Part shown: piece by piece, positions 20,310 to 30,995 of the stretch
Layout of the letters: each line of letters opens with the position of its first letter
Position numbering within the stretch: position 1 is the stretch's first letter
DNA from: Pelomonas cellulosilytica
GTDB taxonomy: Bacteria > Pseudomonadota > Gammaproteobacteria > Burkholderiales > Burkholderiaceae_C
Assembly (NCBI RefSeq): GCF_021353265.1
Contig: NZ_JAJTWU010000015.1
Coordinates: 1 to 64,000 of the forward strand
DNA length: 64,000 bases
Reading direction: 5' to 3'
Translations under genes and position numbers: made by a program
Notes under the pieces: model-generated
Databases searched by the model: none
Told to the model about the DNA's origin: nothing
Seen by the model: the letters and a program-made list of their open reading frames with translations, nothing else

Positions 20310-23300
20310 GGATCCGTTTTCGCCTTGCGCTCGGTAGCCTGCTCGTCGGCCTGCAACTCGCGGTCCAGGCGCTGCCGCTGCCCGATTGGCGGCGCGAGGC
20401 CGACGCGGTGCGCGAGCTGATCGACAACGATGCGCCCGGCGCTTTTCAGCGCGTGCGCAGACTGGCGGGCGAACTGCCGCCGGACGCGACGCCCCCGGAT
20501 CACGTACGGGCCCTCACGTTGCAGGCGCGCGCCGAGATCAACCTGGGCCTGACCGAGGCCGCGGATGCCACCATTGCACGCGCCACCGAGACGGCCCGTG
20601 CGGGCGGCGACGTGGTCGGCGAGGCAGAGTCGGCGCTGATGGCCGCGATCAACGCGGTGAATCAGGGACGCATCGATCGCCTGGTGGACGCATCGACGCG
20701 CGCCGTCTCGCTGATGCAGGGCCAGGGCCCGCCCGAGCTGCTCAGCGAAGCGCTGCTGCGTGTGGGCACGATGTACGGCCGCTTCGGCCAGCTTGAGGAC
20801 CAGATTGCGGTCGCCGTCCAGGCCATGGAATTCGCGCAGCGCGAGCGCCACCCGAGGGCCTTGGCATTCGCCCACCAGGGCATGGCGATCGCCTTCGACA
20901 TGACCGGACGCGTGGACGAGGCCATGCAGCACTACCAGCAGATGTACGAACAGTCGCGTCGCGCCCGTTCCAGACTGCTCGAAGCGACCGCACTCCTTGG
21001 GATTTCCGGCATGGAGCGCCATCGCAAGAACTACGCTGCGTCTCTGGAAAAGGCAGAGCAGGCACGCGAGATGCTGCGCCAGTTCGGTTCACCGTTCGCG
21101 TACAACTTCGCCGTCTTCGGCCTGGCGGACCTGGCGCGCGAACAGGGGCAGCAGGTGAGGGCGCTGGAGTTGCTCGACGAGGTGCTGCGCGGCTACGGTG
21201 AACACCCTAACCGCATCGGCGAGTGGTTCGCACGCACGGCGCGCAGCCGCGTCTACGAGGCGCTGGCCAGGCCGGACGCGGCGCGCCGCGAGGCCGAGCA
21301 GGCGTACGCGCTGGCCCGGGCGATCAACTTCCCCCTCTACCTCAGCAACAGCGCGCGTCGCATGGCTGAGATCGAGGCGGCAGCGGGCCATCACCGCCGT
21401 GCCTACGAGCTGTCCATCGAGGCCGTCGACATGACCGCGAAAGCCGCACGCGAACGTTCCAGCGTTCGCGTCGTGCAGCTGCTGCAGCGTTATCGTGACG
21501 AAGGCCGTGCGCGCGATCTCGCCGAGCTCACACGGCGCAGCGAGCAGCAGCAGGCCCAGCTGGCGCAGCAGGCGCTGCATCAGCGCTGGCTGTGGACGCT
21601 GGTGGGCGCCACGGTGCTGATGCTGGCTGCCACGCTGATCTTTACGCTACGGCTTCGGCGTAAGCGCGAGGAGGTGAATGCGCTGGCAGAAACACTGGAA
21701 CTGCGTGTACAGCAGCGCACGGCCGAGCTGCAGCAGGCGCAGCAGATGGCAGAGGCCGCCACGCGTGCGAAGAGCGAGTTCCTGGCAACGATGAGCCATG
21801 AGATCCGCACGCCGATGAATGCCGTGCTCGGAATGTCCTGGCTGGCGCTGCAGACGGAGCTGGACTCACAGCAGCGCAGCTACGTCGAGCATGTGCATCG
21901 CGCGGCGGAATCGCTGCTGGTGGTCATCAACGACATCCTCGATATCTCCCGCATCGAGGCCGGCCGGCTGGAGCTGGAAGACATCCCTTTCTGCCTGGGC
22001 GACGTCACGGATCGTGTTGCCGGGCTCATCGGCATGCGTGCGGCAGAAAAGGGTCTGGAGCTGCTGTTTGAGCTGCCCGCCACGCTACCGGCCCAGCTGG
22101 TGGGGGACCCGTCCCGCCTGGGCCAGGTGCTTCTGAATCTCGGGAACAACGCGGTCAAGTTCACCGAGCGTGGCGAAGTGCGCCTGCGCGTGGCCGAGCG
22201 GGAGCGCGACGGCGATCGAATGCTGCTCGAGTTCGAGGTGGCGGACTCCGGCATCGGCATCGACCCCGAGGCCGCACGGCGGCTGTTTCAGCCGTTCGCG
22301 CAAGGTGATTCGTCCACCAGCCGCCGCTACGGTGGCAGCGGGCTGGGGTTGGCGATCTGCCGTCATCTCGTGCGGCTGATGGGCGGCGAGATCGGGCTGG
22401 AGAGCACACCGGGTGTCGGCAGCCGCTTCAGCTTCACCGCCTGGTTCGGCGTGCAGGCCGGGCCGCGGGAGTTGCAGGTGCCGCCGGTGCTGCTTGGCGC
22501 GCGCGTGTTGGTGGTGGACGATCACGCAGGCACGCGTGACTTGCTTAGCCGCTTCGCAGCAGGGTTCGGTTTCGTGCCTGACACGGCCTCCGAGGGGCTG
22601 CAGGCGCTGCAGATGGTCCAGCGGGCCGACAAGGTGGGCCGTCCCTACGGCCTGCTGGTACTGGACTGGCGCATGCCCGGCGTTGATGGCGTCGAGCTGC
22701 TGGCACAGCTGCGACGCGCGCGGCTGCGCAGCTCGGCACCGGCCGTGTTGATGGTCACCGGCTTTGGCCGTCACGAGCTGGAGCAGCAGCTGGCCGCGCG
22801 GCAGCTGCACGCCGACGCGCTGCTGGTGAAGCCGGTGACGCCTTCGAGCTTCCTCGAGGCTTGCGCCGCGGCCACCGGTGCGCCGGTCGAACACCCGCGA
22901 CGTGACGACTTGCGGCGTGAGGCGTTGCTGGCACATACCGAGGCCTTGCGTGGTGCGAAGGTGCTGCTGGTCGAAGACAACCCGGTGAATCAGGAACTGG
23001 CGCGGGAACTGCTGCAGCGCGCTGGCGTGCAGGTCGAACTGGCCGAGAACGGCCAGCAGGCGCTGGACCGCGTGGCGTGTGAACGATTCGACGCGGTGCT
23101 GATGGACTGCGAGATGCCGGTGCTCGATGGCTACGAGGCCACGCGCCGCCTGCGGCAGCGCCCAGAGCATCTGGCGCTGCCGGTGATTGCGATGACAGCC
23201 AACGCGATGGCGGGCGACCGCGCGCGTGCGATCGACGCCGGCATGAACGATCACGTCGCCAAGCCCGTGCGAGTGGAAGCCTTGTACGGCACGTTGGCCC

Positions 23301-23650
23301 GCTGGCTTGGACGTGGCGCCGAGGTGGCTCATTTGGACCACCGAGCGGCGCTGACCGCACTGTCGGGCGATGCTGCCCTGTACGCGCGGCTGAAGACCAT
23401 GTTCCGGGACCGCGAGCGAGGTTTCGCGGAGCGTTTCCGCGAGGCGATGTCTGACGGCGACACCAAGGCACGGCTGCGCCTTGCTCACGACTTGAAAAGT
23501 GAAGCCGCGACGTTGGGTGCGTCCGAGCTCCGGGATGCTGCAGCTGCGCTCGAAGCGGCTATCGTCCGCGGCGCTCGGGACGCCGAACTCGCGCCGTTGC
23601 TGGATGCGGCCTTGCATGCCCTGGACAAGGTGCTGAATGAAATTGGGTGA
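20306..23650 (+). CDS. Hybrid histidine kinase with periplasmic TPR-like sensor, two REC domains and HPt
   Basis: The GTG at 20306 overlaps the receptor stop (GTGA), giving 1,114 residues with a signal peptide ([22 protein letters not shown]). Residues about 30-420 are helical TPR-like repeats, presumably periplasmic, followed by a membrane helix at about 427-450 and a coiled coil. HisKA has His498 in [10 protein letters not shown]. The HATPase N, G1 and G2 boxes follow ([21 protein letters not shown]). REC1 has Asp787, REC2 has Asp934, and the HPt His is His1061. There is no DNA-binding domain, so the signal must pass to a separate regulator. It likely senses a substrate of the hydrolase/receptor locus. 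Confidence 0.93.
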   Translation: MRIRFRLALGSLLVGLQLAVQALPLPDWRREADAVRELIDNDAPGAFQRVRRLAGELPPDATPPDHVRALTLQARAEINLGLTEAADATIARATETARAGGDVVGEAESALMAAINAVNQGRIDRLVDASTRAVSLMQGQGPPELLSEALLRVGTMYGRFGQLEDQIAVAVQAMEFAQRERHPRALAFAHQGMAIAFDMTGRVDEAMQHYQQMYEQSRRARSRLLEATALLGISGMERHRKNYAASLEKAEQAREMLRQFGSPFAYNFAVFGLADLAREQGQQVRALELLDEVLRGYGEHPNRIGEWFARTARSRVYEALARPDAARREAEQAYALARAINFPLYLSNSARRMAEIEAAAGHHRRAYELSIEAVDMTAKAARERSSVRVVQLLQRYRDEGRARDLAELTRRSEQQQAQLAQQALHQRWLWTLVGATVLMLAATLIFTLRLRRKREEVNALAETLELRVQQRTAELQQAQQMAEAATRAKSEFLATMSHEIRTPMNAVLGMSWLALQTELDSQQRSYVEHVHRAAESLLVVINDILDISRIEAGRLELEDIPFCLGDVTDRVAGLIGMRAAEKGLELLFELPATLPAQLVGDPSRLGQVLLNLGNNAVKFTERGEVRLRVAERERDGDRMLLEFEVADSGIGIDPEAARRLFQPFAQGDSSTSRRYGGSGLGLAICRHLVRLMGGEIGLESTPGVGSRFSFTAWFGVQAGPRELQVPPVLLGARVLVVDDHAGTRDLLSRFAAGFGFVPDTASEGLQALQMVQRADKVGRPYGLLVLDWRMPGVDGVELLAQLRRARLRSSAPAVLMVTGFGRHELEQQLAARQLHADALLVKPVTPSSFLEACAAATGAPVEHPRRDDLRREALLAHTEALRGAKVLLVEDNPVNQELARELLQRAGVQVELAENGQQALDRVACERFDAVLMDCEMPVLDGYEATRRLRQRPEHLALPVIAMTANAMAGDRARAIDAGMNDHVAKPVRVEALYGTLARWLGRGAEVAHLDHRAALTALSGDAALYARLKTMFRDRERGFAERFREAMSDGDTKARLRLAHDLKSEAATLGASELRDAAAALEAAIVRGARDAELAPLLDAALHALDKVLNEIG

Positions 23651-23939
23651 AATAGCTCGCCGAATCTCAGCGTTCGTTGTTCCGAGCGGCCGGACCAGTT
23701 CTGGGCGAGTGACTTCACGTACGCCCCGACCTGGCAGGGCGTCCTCCTTGCACCGCACCGCGTTGATCGACTGCGAGCGCTCGAGACTGGCCGAGTCGTG
23801 GGCGTCAATCGTCGCGGTGGGCCGCGACGGGGCCATCAGTCGCTGTCCGCGAGGGCTGATTGAATGCGGGACCGAAGGTAGGGTTGGGACGGGATCGCAG
23901 TCAGGATCGGGAAATGGCGCCGTCGCTCATGGCATTGGG

Positions 23940-25370
23940 TCAATGGCGGGCGGGAGGCGACGTTGAGTCCAACGACTTCGGCGGCTCTGCATCATTGGCA
24001 GGGCTCCCGGTCAGCCGGGCAAGCTGGGCGTGCATCAAGGAGGTGTACAGCGGCCGGCTGATCCAGCGGGACACCAGGCTCGCACCCAATGCCGCGGCCA
24101 TCAGCGTCAGCACCATGGCGTGACCGTCCACCATCTCCATGACGATGACGAACGCGGTGAGCGGCGCCTGGGTCACTGCGGCGAGGAAGCCGGCCATTCC
24201 CAGCGCGATGAGTGCCGAGGAACTCCCCTCGAACCCGGCGAAGACGGCCACATCAACGCCCAGGCCCGCGCCAATGGCGAGCGAAGGGGCGAAGACGCCA
24301 CCGGGTACACCAGACCACACGGCCAGCCAGGTCGCGACGAAGCGCAGCGTTACGTACAGCAGCGGCAGGTCCGTGTGGCCGTCCAGCAATTGCTTCGTGT
24401 ACTCGTAGCCGCTGCCGAAGGTACTGCCCCCGCTGGCCCAGCCGATCACGGCGATACCCAAGCCACATGCGCCGGCAAATGCTACCGGGCGAGCCTGACG
24501 CCAGCGGCCCGTCCGGCTGCTGGTGTCGGTCAGCGAAGCATGCAGCAGTCGCGAGAACAACCCGCCGAGCGCACCGCTGGCGAGCGTCACGAGCAAAGCA
24601 GGGAACAGGAAGCCGGGCGCGAGCGCCGGCACGCGGATGACGCCGAAGTAGGTTGAGTTGCCGAACGCCGACACCGCCATGAGGCCCGCGAGGACGATGC
24701 CCGCGATGATGAGGCCGCTGTTGCGCTGCTCGAAGCGTCGGCTTAGCTCCTCGATGGCGAACATGATGCCTGCCAGCGGCGCGTTGAATGCCGCTGCGAT
24801 GCCGGCGGCGCCGCCGGCGACCAGCAACCCGTGGGTCGAGACCGGTGCCCCCTGCGGCATGTACCGGCGCGCGTGGTGCATGACGCCCGCAGCGATCTGC
24901 ACTGAGGGGCCTTCGCGGCCCATGGCAAGCCCTCCCAGCAGGCCGCCGGCGGTCAGCACGGCCTTCGCGATGCTCAGTCGCAAGGACACGAACATGCCCC
25001 GCTCACGGTCACCCACACTTGGATCAAGGGCTGCCATGACCTGGGGAATGCCGGAGCCCGTCGCTCCAGCCGCGTAACGCCTCGTCACCCACACCAGCGT
25101 GGCCAGACAGGCCGGCGTCCAGAGGAAAGGCAGCCACCACGCATGGGCCAATCCAATTCCGAAGGCCGACAGCGCATGCTCGCACAGCCAGGTGAAGCTC
25201 ACCACGGACAGCCCCGCCAGCGCCGCAAAGGTCAACACAATGAGGCGACTCATCCAGATGCGCCAATCACCCAAATCGTCACGGATGGATGCGACGACAT
25301 TGGGCTGAGTGTGATGAGGCTTTCGCGGCGAAGGCTGCACGGGAGTCTTGGCAGAAGAGTGTTCGTACAA
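23940..25370 (-). CDS. ClC-family chloride channel or Cl-/H+ antiporter
   Basis: 476 residues with many membrane helices. All three ClC anion-site motifs are present: GSGIP (GSxxP), GREGPSVQ with the gating Glu (GxEGP), and GGVFAPSLAIGAGLG (GxFxP). FAIEELSRRFE keeps the acidic pair equivalent to the internal proton Glu of E. coli ClcA, favouring an antiporter. There are no C-terminal CBS domains. The start is uncertain: TTG at 25370 is the longest, and the conserved SIRDDLGDWRIWMSR segment needs a start upstream of Met40. It stands alone. Confidence 0.92.
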   Translation of the reverse strand: MYEHSSAKTPVQPSPRKPHHTQPNVVASIRDDLGDWRIWMSRLIVLTFAALAGLSVVSFTWLCEHALSAFGIGLAHAWWLPFLWTPACLATLVWVTRRYAAGATGSGIPQVMAALDPSVGDRERGMFVSLRLSIAKAVLTAGGLLGGLAMGREGPSVQIAAGVMHHARRYMPQGAPVSTHGLLVAGGAAGIAAAFNAPLAGIMFAIEELSRRFEQRNSGLIIAGIVLAGLMAVSAFGNSTYFGVIRVPALAPGFLFPALLVTLASGALGGLFSRLLHASLTDTSSRTGRWRQARPVAFAGACGLGIAVIGWASGGSTFGSGYEYTKQLLDGHTDLPLLYVTLRFVATWLAVWSGVPGGVFAPSLAIGAGLGVDVAVFAGFEGSSSALIALGMAGFLAAVTQAPLTAFVIVMEMVDGHAMVLTLMAAALGASLVSRWISRPLYTSLMHAQLARLTGSPANDAEPPKSLDSTSPPARH

Positions 25371-25952
25371 ATGTATATTCTTGGCTCACATCGAGATCGA
25401 CAACTCGGCGGTCGAGTTCTGCACCCTTGTCGAGAAGAGCTGGTGCTGGTGACCAGGGCCGGCGCTTGTCGGGATGACGGGGGCCACTGGCTACCGGCGA
25501 CGACTGCAGCAGAGCTTGCCCAGCCGATGCGCGACACCTTCGCAACTCAGGGCGAGATGTGCAGGAAGTGAGGAGCCTGCGCAGCAGGCTCAGTGTGCGA
25601 GCGCCGGCTGATGACGCTTGCCGAACTACGGCAGCTTGGTCTGATCGAGAACGTTGGCCTCGGCAACATGACAGCCTTACAACCGGCCGAGTGCGGGCAC
25701 CCCGATTGCCGAGGTTCAGCACCTTTGCAAACTGGCGCCCCGAAGGTGCTCAGGGGACCTACGGCGCTTCCTTAGAAAGGGTCGGAGCTTCGCACCGTCC
25801 GCAATGGCTTTGCCAGCTCGAAAGCCCAGATGTTGAGAGGTTGCACAGAACATTCCCAACGGATTGGTTTCGTGAGCTTGTCGATTTGGGGAGGCGCCGA
25901 CCGTCGACAAGTGCGGCAGCTCATCGGGCGGGCCGCGTCCTCAACGTGACTC
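25371..25952. other. Intergenic stretch with no recognisable gene
   Basis: About 580 bases. Short open frames exist on both strands (for example 25377-25571 plus and 25716-25910 minus) but none resembles a known family or has a convincing ribosome site. It should contain the ClC promoter and that of the DUF1428 gene. Confidence 0.4.
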
Positions 25953-25964
25953 AAGGAGTGATTG

Positions 25965-26333
25965 ATGTCTTACATCGATGGATTCGTGATTGCAGTCCCT
26001 ACTGCAAACAAGGAGAAGTTCGTCGCCCATGCACGGCATTTCGATGCCCTGTTCATCGAGCTGGGCGCGATCCGCGTGATCGAAGGGTGGGGCGACGATG
26101 TTCCCGATGGCAAGGTCACCGACTTCCGTCGCGCTGTTCAGGCGACCGTCGAGGAGACCGTCGCCTTCTCATGGGTTGAATGGCCGGACAAGGCCACACG
26201 CGACGCCGGAATGCAAAAAATGAGGGAAGACCCTCGCATGGATCCGTCCAACCCCGAGAACCCACCGGTGCCGTTTGACGGAAAGCGAATGATCTTTGGC
26301 GGCTTTGAAGCGGTGGTTGAAGTCAAGGCTTGA
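25965..26333 (+). CDS. DUF1428 family protein
   Basis: 122 residues from the ATG at 25965, with AAGGAG six bases upstream. MSYIDGFVIAVPTANKEKFVAHA, GDDVPDGKVTDFRRAVQA and PENPPVPFDGKRMIFGGFE are the family signature of DUF1428 (YbaA-like, dimeric alpha-beta barrel fold). The function of the family is not established. Single-gene unit. Confidence 0.92.
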   Translation: MSYIDGFVIAVPTANKEKFVAHARHFDALFIELGAIRVIEGWGDDVPDGKVTDFRRAVQATVEETVAFSWVEWPDKATRDAGMQKMREDPRMDPSNPENPPVPFDGKRMIFGGFEAVVEVKA

Positions 26334-26441
26334 CCGGCTCCCATGTGGAGCGAAGGGACTGTCGGCCATCGATCACGGCCGGACGGGATGGCTTGCTATC
26401 GTCACAGTGCCAGCGGCCACCGGGTGACTGTGGGGCGCCCG

Positions 26442-27626
26442 TCACTCGAAGATCTCCGCTGACGGGATCGCCTGCCCGTCCGTGCCGGTGCCGCCCAGGA
26501 TCAGCACCTTGCCGCTGCGCAGTACGGTAGCCGTGTGCGAATGGCGTGCCACGAGGAGCCGAGGGCCCGCGGCGCGCATGGCGCTGCGCAGGTCCAGGAT
26601 TTCGGTTGTGTCCAGTGCCTGACCCTGCATGCCGCCGCTCAGCAGCCAGCGCCCATCCGTCAACAGGGCGCCGGCGAAACGGGTGCGCGGCTGCGCTAGG
26701 TCCAGTGGCCGGGTCACGGCCTTGGTGGCTGCGTCGCAGCGCAGCACACTGCCCAGTGCCGCGGGCACGTTGCTTCCGTCGTCGCCGCCCGCGATCCAGA
26801 TGCCGTTGTCCATGGCGGCGGTGACGGTCGCGTTGGCACGGGCGCCGACGTCAGGTGTCGGGACGACCGTGAAGCGCCTGCGCGCCGGGTCGTACAGCTC
26901 GACAGGTGCCGGCTGGCCGTTTTCCGCAATGCCGCCGACGATCAAGGCGCCGCCGTCGGCCGTGGCGATGGCCGCGTGTCGCGAGCGCGGCACGTTGAGG
27001 CCGCCGGGCAGCAGCGTGAAGCTGCCGGTCCCTGCGTCGAAGAGTTCGACCGTGCCATCGGGCGACGTGCCAACGCCAATCGCATTGCCATCCTCCGTCA
27101 CCGCCAGCAGGCCGCCGGCCAGCAACACCGTGCCATCCGCCAGGCGCGTGGCCGTTGCTCCGATGCGGTGCGAGTGTGGTTGACCCGGGGTCGCGGCCAC
27201 CGCCAGGGTCCGGGCGTCGATGCGCACAGCCGCCGTCGCTGCCGACGATGGGAACCCGCCGATCAGGACCGCATCCCCGTCCGGCAGCGTGGCCACGGCG
27301 CCGCCTAGGGGGCCCGCTGTGCCCAGCAGGCCCGCCTTGGAGAACTGCTCGGTCTGCGGATCGAAAACGATCATCTGGCGCGTCACCAGACGGCTTTCGT
27401 CAAGCCCGCCAACGATGAGCACGCGCCCGTCGGGCAGCGAGACGGCCGCGTGCTGCGTGCGTGGAAACGGCAGTTCGATATGGCGCAGTGTGTTTCGGTA
27501 GACGTCAGGCTGCTGTGGCGCAGCCGGCCCGGGGGCGCCCGAGCCGCCGCAAGCCGCCAGGGCGATCGTTCCCCCCCAGCAGGAGGAGGCCGCGACGCCG
27601 CGTTCTCGACGGAAGTGGGCCTGCAA
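26442..27626 (-). CDS. Kelch-repeat lipoprotein
   Basis: 394 residues. An N-terminal signal ends in a lipobox (IALAACGG), so the protein is probably lipid-anchored. The rest is six or so beta-propeller repeats with the Kelch pattern of a GG pair after a hydrophobic strand: VLIVGGLDES, AVLIGGFPS, VLLAGGLLA, ALIVGGIAE, IWIAGGDDG, WLLSGGMQG and VLILGGTGT. The repeats have the ...R..H.A..L.DGRVL... spacing. No enzyme active site is visible. Likely a binding or surface protein; nothing around it indicates the ligand. Confidence 0.88.
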   Translation of the reverse strand: MQAHFRRERGVAASSCWGGTIALAACGGSGAPGPAAPQQPDVYRNTLRHIELPFPRTQHAAVSLPDGRVLIVGGLDESRLVTRQMIVFDPQTEQFSKAGLLGTAGPLGGAVATLPDGDAVLIGGFPSSAATAAVRIDARTLAVAATPGQPHSHRIGATATRLADGTVLLAGGLLAVTEDGNAIGVGTSPDGTVELFDAGTGSFTLLPGGLNVPRSRHAAIATADGGALIVGGIAENGQPAPVELYDPARRRFTVVPTPDVGARANATVTAAMDNGIWIAGGDDGSNVPAALGSVLRCDAATKAVTRPLDLAQPRTRFAGALLTDGRWLLSGGMQGQALDTTEILDLRSAMRAAGPRLLVARHSHTATVLRSGKVLILGGTGTDGQAIPSAEIFE

Positions 27627-27776
27627 AGCGTGTCATCTTGGGAACTCCGATTGATCTGCTACAGCGTTGTGATCGGCAACGCGGGAGCAAAGGCGACACG
27701 GCCCGCCGCAGGCCCGGCAGATGAAGCACTCGCGGGACTCAGAAGTGACTTTCAAGCGATCCGTCCGGCCGCGCTC

Positions 27777-28045
27777 ATGGGCTACGGGTTGCTGCGTGCG
27801 GCATTCCGGCCGGTGGCCGAAGTCTGCGCAATCCGCGCGGTGGCCAGGCAGCTCGAGGTGCTGCTGACCAAGCAGGCGAGCTGGGTGCAGCGCATGCAAG
27901 AGTCACTGGTGCAGATGAACATCCAACGCGCCGAAGTCATCACCGATGTGATGGTCCAGACCGGCCAGGCCACCATCCGTGCCATCGTGGCCGGAGAGCG
28001 CGAATGCGAAGGTGTTGGCGAGTCACCGCCAGGAGCGCATTGACG
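27777..28045 (+). pseudogene. IS110-family transposase fragment
   Basis: The frame from 27777 reads MGYGLLRAAFRPVAEVCAIR..., then VLLTKQASWVQRMQESLVQM and ITDVMVQTGQATIRAIVAGE, matching the central linker region of IS110-type DEDD transposases. The frame is lost shortly after (about 28010), and another frame continues briefly as VLASHRQERIDALL. Both the N-terminal DEDD domain and the C-terminal transposase_20 domain are missing. It lies at the edge of the conjugation module and may mark a rearrangement border. Confidence 0.7.
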
Positions 28046-28271
28046 CGCTGCTGCACCTCACAGTCTGGATGGCGGTCTCTGTTCCCGAACGCGAACAAGG
28101 CCGGCCAGCCCGGCGCGACATAGTCATCCAACCGAGAGATCTCTGCCCGTGACCTTGCTAGCAGCCAGCCTCAGCACATGCAGCGCGTAAGCATCGGCTA
28201 TTGGCTGCGGTTTGATGGCCAGGTAGCGCCCGGCGCCGCCGCCCGCAGGGCGCACCGGGGTAGCTTGTCGC

Positions 28272-28523
28272 TCACGCTCGTGCGTGCAGGCGTGCTTTGT
28301 TGCGTAACTGAGCGCAGATGTTCTCGCCGGTTGTGGTCAGCTTTAGGCTACCGCCTCGCCAGGTGAGCCAATCGCAGTCGACGTACGCGTTGATCGCCGT
28401 CTCCGAGAGCAGATCAGCGCGGCGCTGGATGAGGAGCTCTACCGTCTGCTGAAACGCGGCACGAAACGGGTCCGGTCGCGTCGCGACGAGGGCTGACGGC
28501 TTATCGGTCTTGCTACGGCTCAT
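28272..28523 (-). CDS. Small hypothetical protein at the end of the conjugation module
   Basis: 83 residues: MSRSKTDKPSALVATRPDPF, a helical middle (FQQTVELLIQRRADLLSETAI) and a Trp-containing C-terminal part (WLTWRGGSLKLTTTGENIC). The latter looks like the wing of a winged helix. Codon use fits the neighbours. The family is not recognised. It lies downstream of the DUF1173 gene on the same strand and could belong to the transfer operon. Confidence 0.5.
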   Translation of the reverse strand: MSRSKTDKPSALVATRPDPFRAAFQQTVELLIQRRADLLSETAINAYVDCDWLTWRGGSLKLTTTGENICAQLRNKARLHARA

Positions 28524-28741
28524 GCGGTCCTTTCAAGGTGGCCCAACTGCACCTCCACTGGTGACTAGCAAGTTGCGCGCCTGCGAGTCCGTCACGCCGG
28601 TCACCGCTACGTCATCGTGTTGCATGAGCATCAGGCCGATCCGCATGTACACCTGACGTCCCGCACGGGTGAGCGTGCGCACAATTTGCAGCCTATGGCC
28701 GGCCTGAGGACCAGGCGGCGTAGCGATCGGGGCCTTTCGGC

Positions 28742-29854
28742 TCAGCAGTAGACAGGTTGCGCTCGCTCCCCTTGATCAGTCAGCGTAAGACTCGGAAGCC
28801 TTGTGCTTCGGCTGAGGTCGTAGCGCAGGATCTTCTTGAACGCACGCCCTTCGAGGACCAGCCTCTCCACGAGTTGCTGCTCGACGACGGTCTCGACGGG
28901 AAGCCACTGCTGCGTCACCGGCATCAGCGAAAGTCTTGAGATGGTGGGGACGCCTACGCTTGTGACGGCGAAGCTGGCGATCATCATCATGCGAACACGT
29001 TCGGACGCGCCCCAGAGGCCGAGTTCCTCGGCGAATCGCCTCTCCATGCGGCCGTACAAACGGGCGTCCAGGGCGAAACCAATGTCGGGCACGTGCTTGA
29101 CCAGTGCATGGAAGCCGTGCCGGGCCGGTTCGATGGCCTTCACTTCGGCGATGACGAGCTTCAGTGCCTGATGTTCCCGCTGAAGCGCGGGGGGGCGTGA
29201 CCAGCACGCGGACCTGCGCAGACGGATCCCGTCCAGGTCGTCGGCTGAGAACGGCTCCGGCACGTACAACCTGCCGGACAGCGGCTGTCCCCCCACGATG
29301 CTCTGCTGGGCCGCCTGCTGGAGCCGGAGCCGAACGGTCGCCCAGCTTCGCTTCCGGTCGAAGCCTGGGTGCCACCGAGTCAGATCCGCTCGGTCCCAGA
29401 GGTGATGCAGCAAGCCGCGGAGCGAAAGACCACGCTGCCGTGAGGCCGTCTCGCTCGCGTCGATCGCCGTCGAAGTTCGCTGAGGTTCCCGACCGTTGCT
29501 CGTGGCCAGTGAGAAGTCCAACTTCAGCGTGGTCAGCCCCGTGGTCGGATCTTCACGGATCGCCGTGCCGAGAAGAGATTGGAGGCCGGAGCCGTCAGAT
29601 GCCGGCTCGAAGTGCGGACAACTCGGCGCGTGCTGGTGGCCGGTGTCCGGCATTCGCTTGACGACGAAACCATCGTTCAGTCTGGCGACGTAGGTCTCAA
29701 GGCCGCCAGGCACGCAGATGCACCTCGGGCGTTGCTGGGATGCGTGCGCGCGCGCGATGGCTTCGGCGAACCGAGGCGAACGCCGAACGTACTGCTCGCC
29801 TGCGATCTCGTAGACAGCGGCTTGATCTTCATCGAGCTCGAGATCGGACACCAT
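28742..29854 (-). CDS. DUF1173-family conjugative-element protein
   Basis: 370 residues. The N-terminal region has two CxC/C-type motifs (RPRCICVPGG and GHQHAPSCPHFEP) typical of DUF1173 proteins, which are encoded in integrative conjugative elements next to type IV secretion genes. The middle has LRGLLHHLWDRADLTRWHPGF and YVPEPFSADD. The last 25 residues (after FKKILRYDL) do not look like the usual ending, suggesting a truncated or frameshifted C-terminus. Function unknown. It follows the LPD7 gene with one base between. Confidence 0.75.
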   Translation of the reverse strand: MVSDLELDEDQAAVYEIAGEQYVRRSPRFAEAIARAHASQQRPRCICVPGGLETYVARLNDGFVVKRMPDTGHQHAPSCPHFEPASDGSGLQSLLGTAIREDPTTGLTTLKLDFSLATSNGREPQRTSTAIDASETASRQRGLSLRGLLHHLWDRADLTRWHPGFDRKRSWATVRLRLQQAAQQSIVGGQPLSGRLYVPEPFSADDLDGIRLRRSACWSRPPALQREHQALKLVIAEVKAIEPARHGFHALVKHVPDIGFALDARLYGRMERRFAEELGLWGASERVRMMMIASFAVTSVGVPTISRLSLMPVTQQWLPVETVVEQQLVERLVLEGRAFKKILRYDLSRSTRLPSLTLTDQGERAQPVYC

Positions 29855-29855
29855 G

Positions 29856-30995
29856 TCACCTCAAAAGCGCGGGGACTTGACGGTCCCTCACCCGACCGGG
29901 CTCCGGCGTCTGCGGCTGCGTCGGTCGCTGAGGTTGAGCCGCCTTGTCATATACCTTCACCGCAGTCGTCTGCCCGCGACGTGCGAGCTCCGCCAGCTTC
30001 TGCTCGGCCACGGCCAGTACGGCGTTCCGCTTGGCTTGCGACACGCCTTTGTCGATCAGCACCGCCTCCATGGCCGCCATCACGGCTTTGCGGCCGCCAC
30101 TGCCGCGCGCTGACCCCTTTGCTGTCGGCTGGGAGCCGCTGTCGTCAGCATCGTTGCGCGTGGGCTCGATTCGATTGGTGAGCCGCGCCTGTTGTTCGCG
30201 CCGCAATACGTCCAGGTCGACCGGATTTGGCTCGTAGCCAACGGCCTTGAGACCCCGGACGGAGGCCTCGAGCCAGACCAGGCGTCGGAAGTCCTCACTG
30301 CCTGACACCCGGAGTCCGCCCCAATTGCGCGTCTGTGCGACATCGACCATCGAGCGGGCGACGAAGGGGCTGTTGATGTCGGTCGCCAGTTTGAACATGG
30401 ACTCCGTGAAGGCGATCCGCGAGCTGTCCCCCCTGAAACGGTATTCCCTGTGTCCGACGATCACCGGACCGGCGGAGACTGGTGCGCGCTTGATGATGTA
30501 ACGCTCCTTCAGCGATTCCTCGAGCTTGGCAACGAGTGCCTGCCGTTCGGCCCGCAGGTCGATCTTGGCCAGTGCCTGCGCATCGGCCTGGCCCTGCTGC
30601 TTGGCGTCCTTGTCGGTCTGCGCGGCCAAACTCCCTGGCGCTCCGTGGGTCTCGCCTCTGGCCGGCCCGGGATCCGATGGTCGCTCGTGTCGCGCAGCGA
30701 GAGTGGTGCCCCGTCGCCATTCGTCGCCGACTTTCTTGATGGCTGTTCGACTGCCGTCGGGCGCGATGATGGTGAACCCGCTGCTGCCCAGCTCATCGGC
30801 CTTCGCGATGGTCGCCTCGAGGGACTTCGGGCGGTAGACCACTTGCGCGGACGGGTCTCGCAGTTCATAGCGTTCCGCCGCGACCTCTGCCGGCGGCTGA
30901 ACCTTCTGGTTCGCAACCGCCGCGCGATTGGCGGGCTCGACGACACCACCCGGGGTTGAGCTGCCGGTGGCAGACGGCGTGTTGCCCTTAGCCAT
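29856..30995 (-). CDS. LPD7-domain protein of the conjugation module
   Basis: 379 residues. After a low-complexity N-terminus, a KADELGSSGFTIIAPDGSRTAI segment resembles the part before the LPD7 domain. The LPD7 core follows: RYIIKRAPVSAGPVIVGHREYRFRGDSSRIAFTES... and SMVDVAQTRNWGGLRVSG. LPD7 occurs at the C-terminus of relaxases and in stand-alone proteins of mobile elements. The protein has no relaxase histidines, so it is an accessory factor. It overlaps the OmpA-like gene by eight bases. Confidence 0.8.
   Translation of the reverse strand: MAKGNTPSATGSSTPGGVVEPANRAAVANQKVQPPAEVAAERYELRDPSAQVVYRPKSLEATIAKADELGSSGFTIIAPDGSRTAIKKVGDEWRRGTTLAARHERPSDPGPARGETHGAPGSLAAQTDKDAKQQGQADAQALAKIDLRAERQALVAKLEESLKERYIIKRAPVSAGPVIVGHREYRFRGDSSRIAFTESMFKLATDINSPFVARSMVDVAQTRNWGGLRVSGSEDFRRLVWLEASVRGLKAVGYEPNPVDLDVLRREQQARLTNRIEPTRNDADDSGSQPTAKGSARGSGGRKAVMAAMEAVLIDKGVSQAKRNAVLAVAEQKLAELARRGQTTAVKVYDKAAQPQRPTQPQTPEPGRVRDRQVPALLR

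Noticed and set aside
25377-25571. Possible 64-residue gene upstream of the DUF1428 gene
   Set aside because: No ribosome site, no recognisable sequence and it overlaps the ClC promoter area.
26442-27626. Galactose oxidase-like enzyme
   Set aside because: Kelch repeats are clear but no copper-ligand Tyr/Cys/His pattern was seen, so only a propeller lipoprotein is called.
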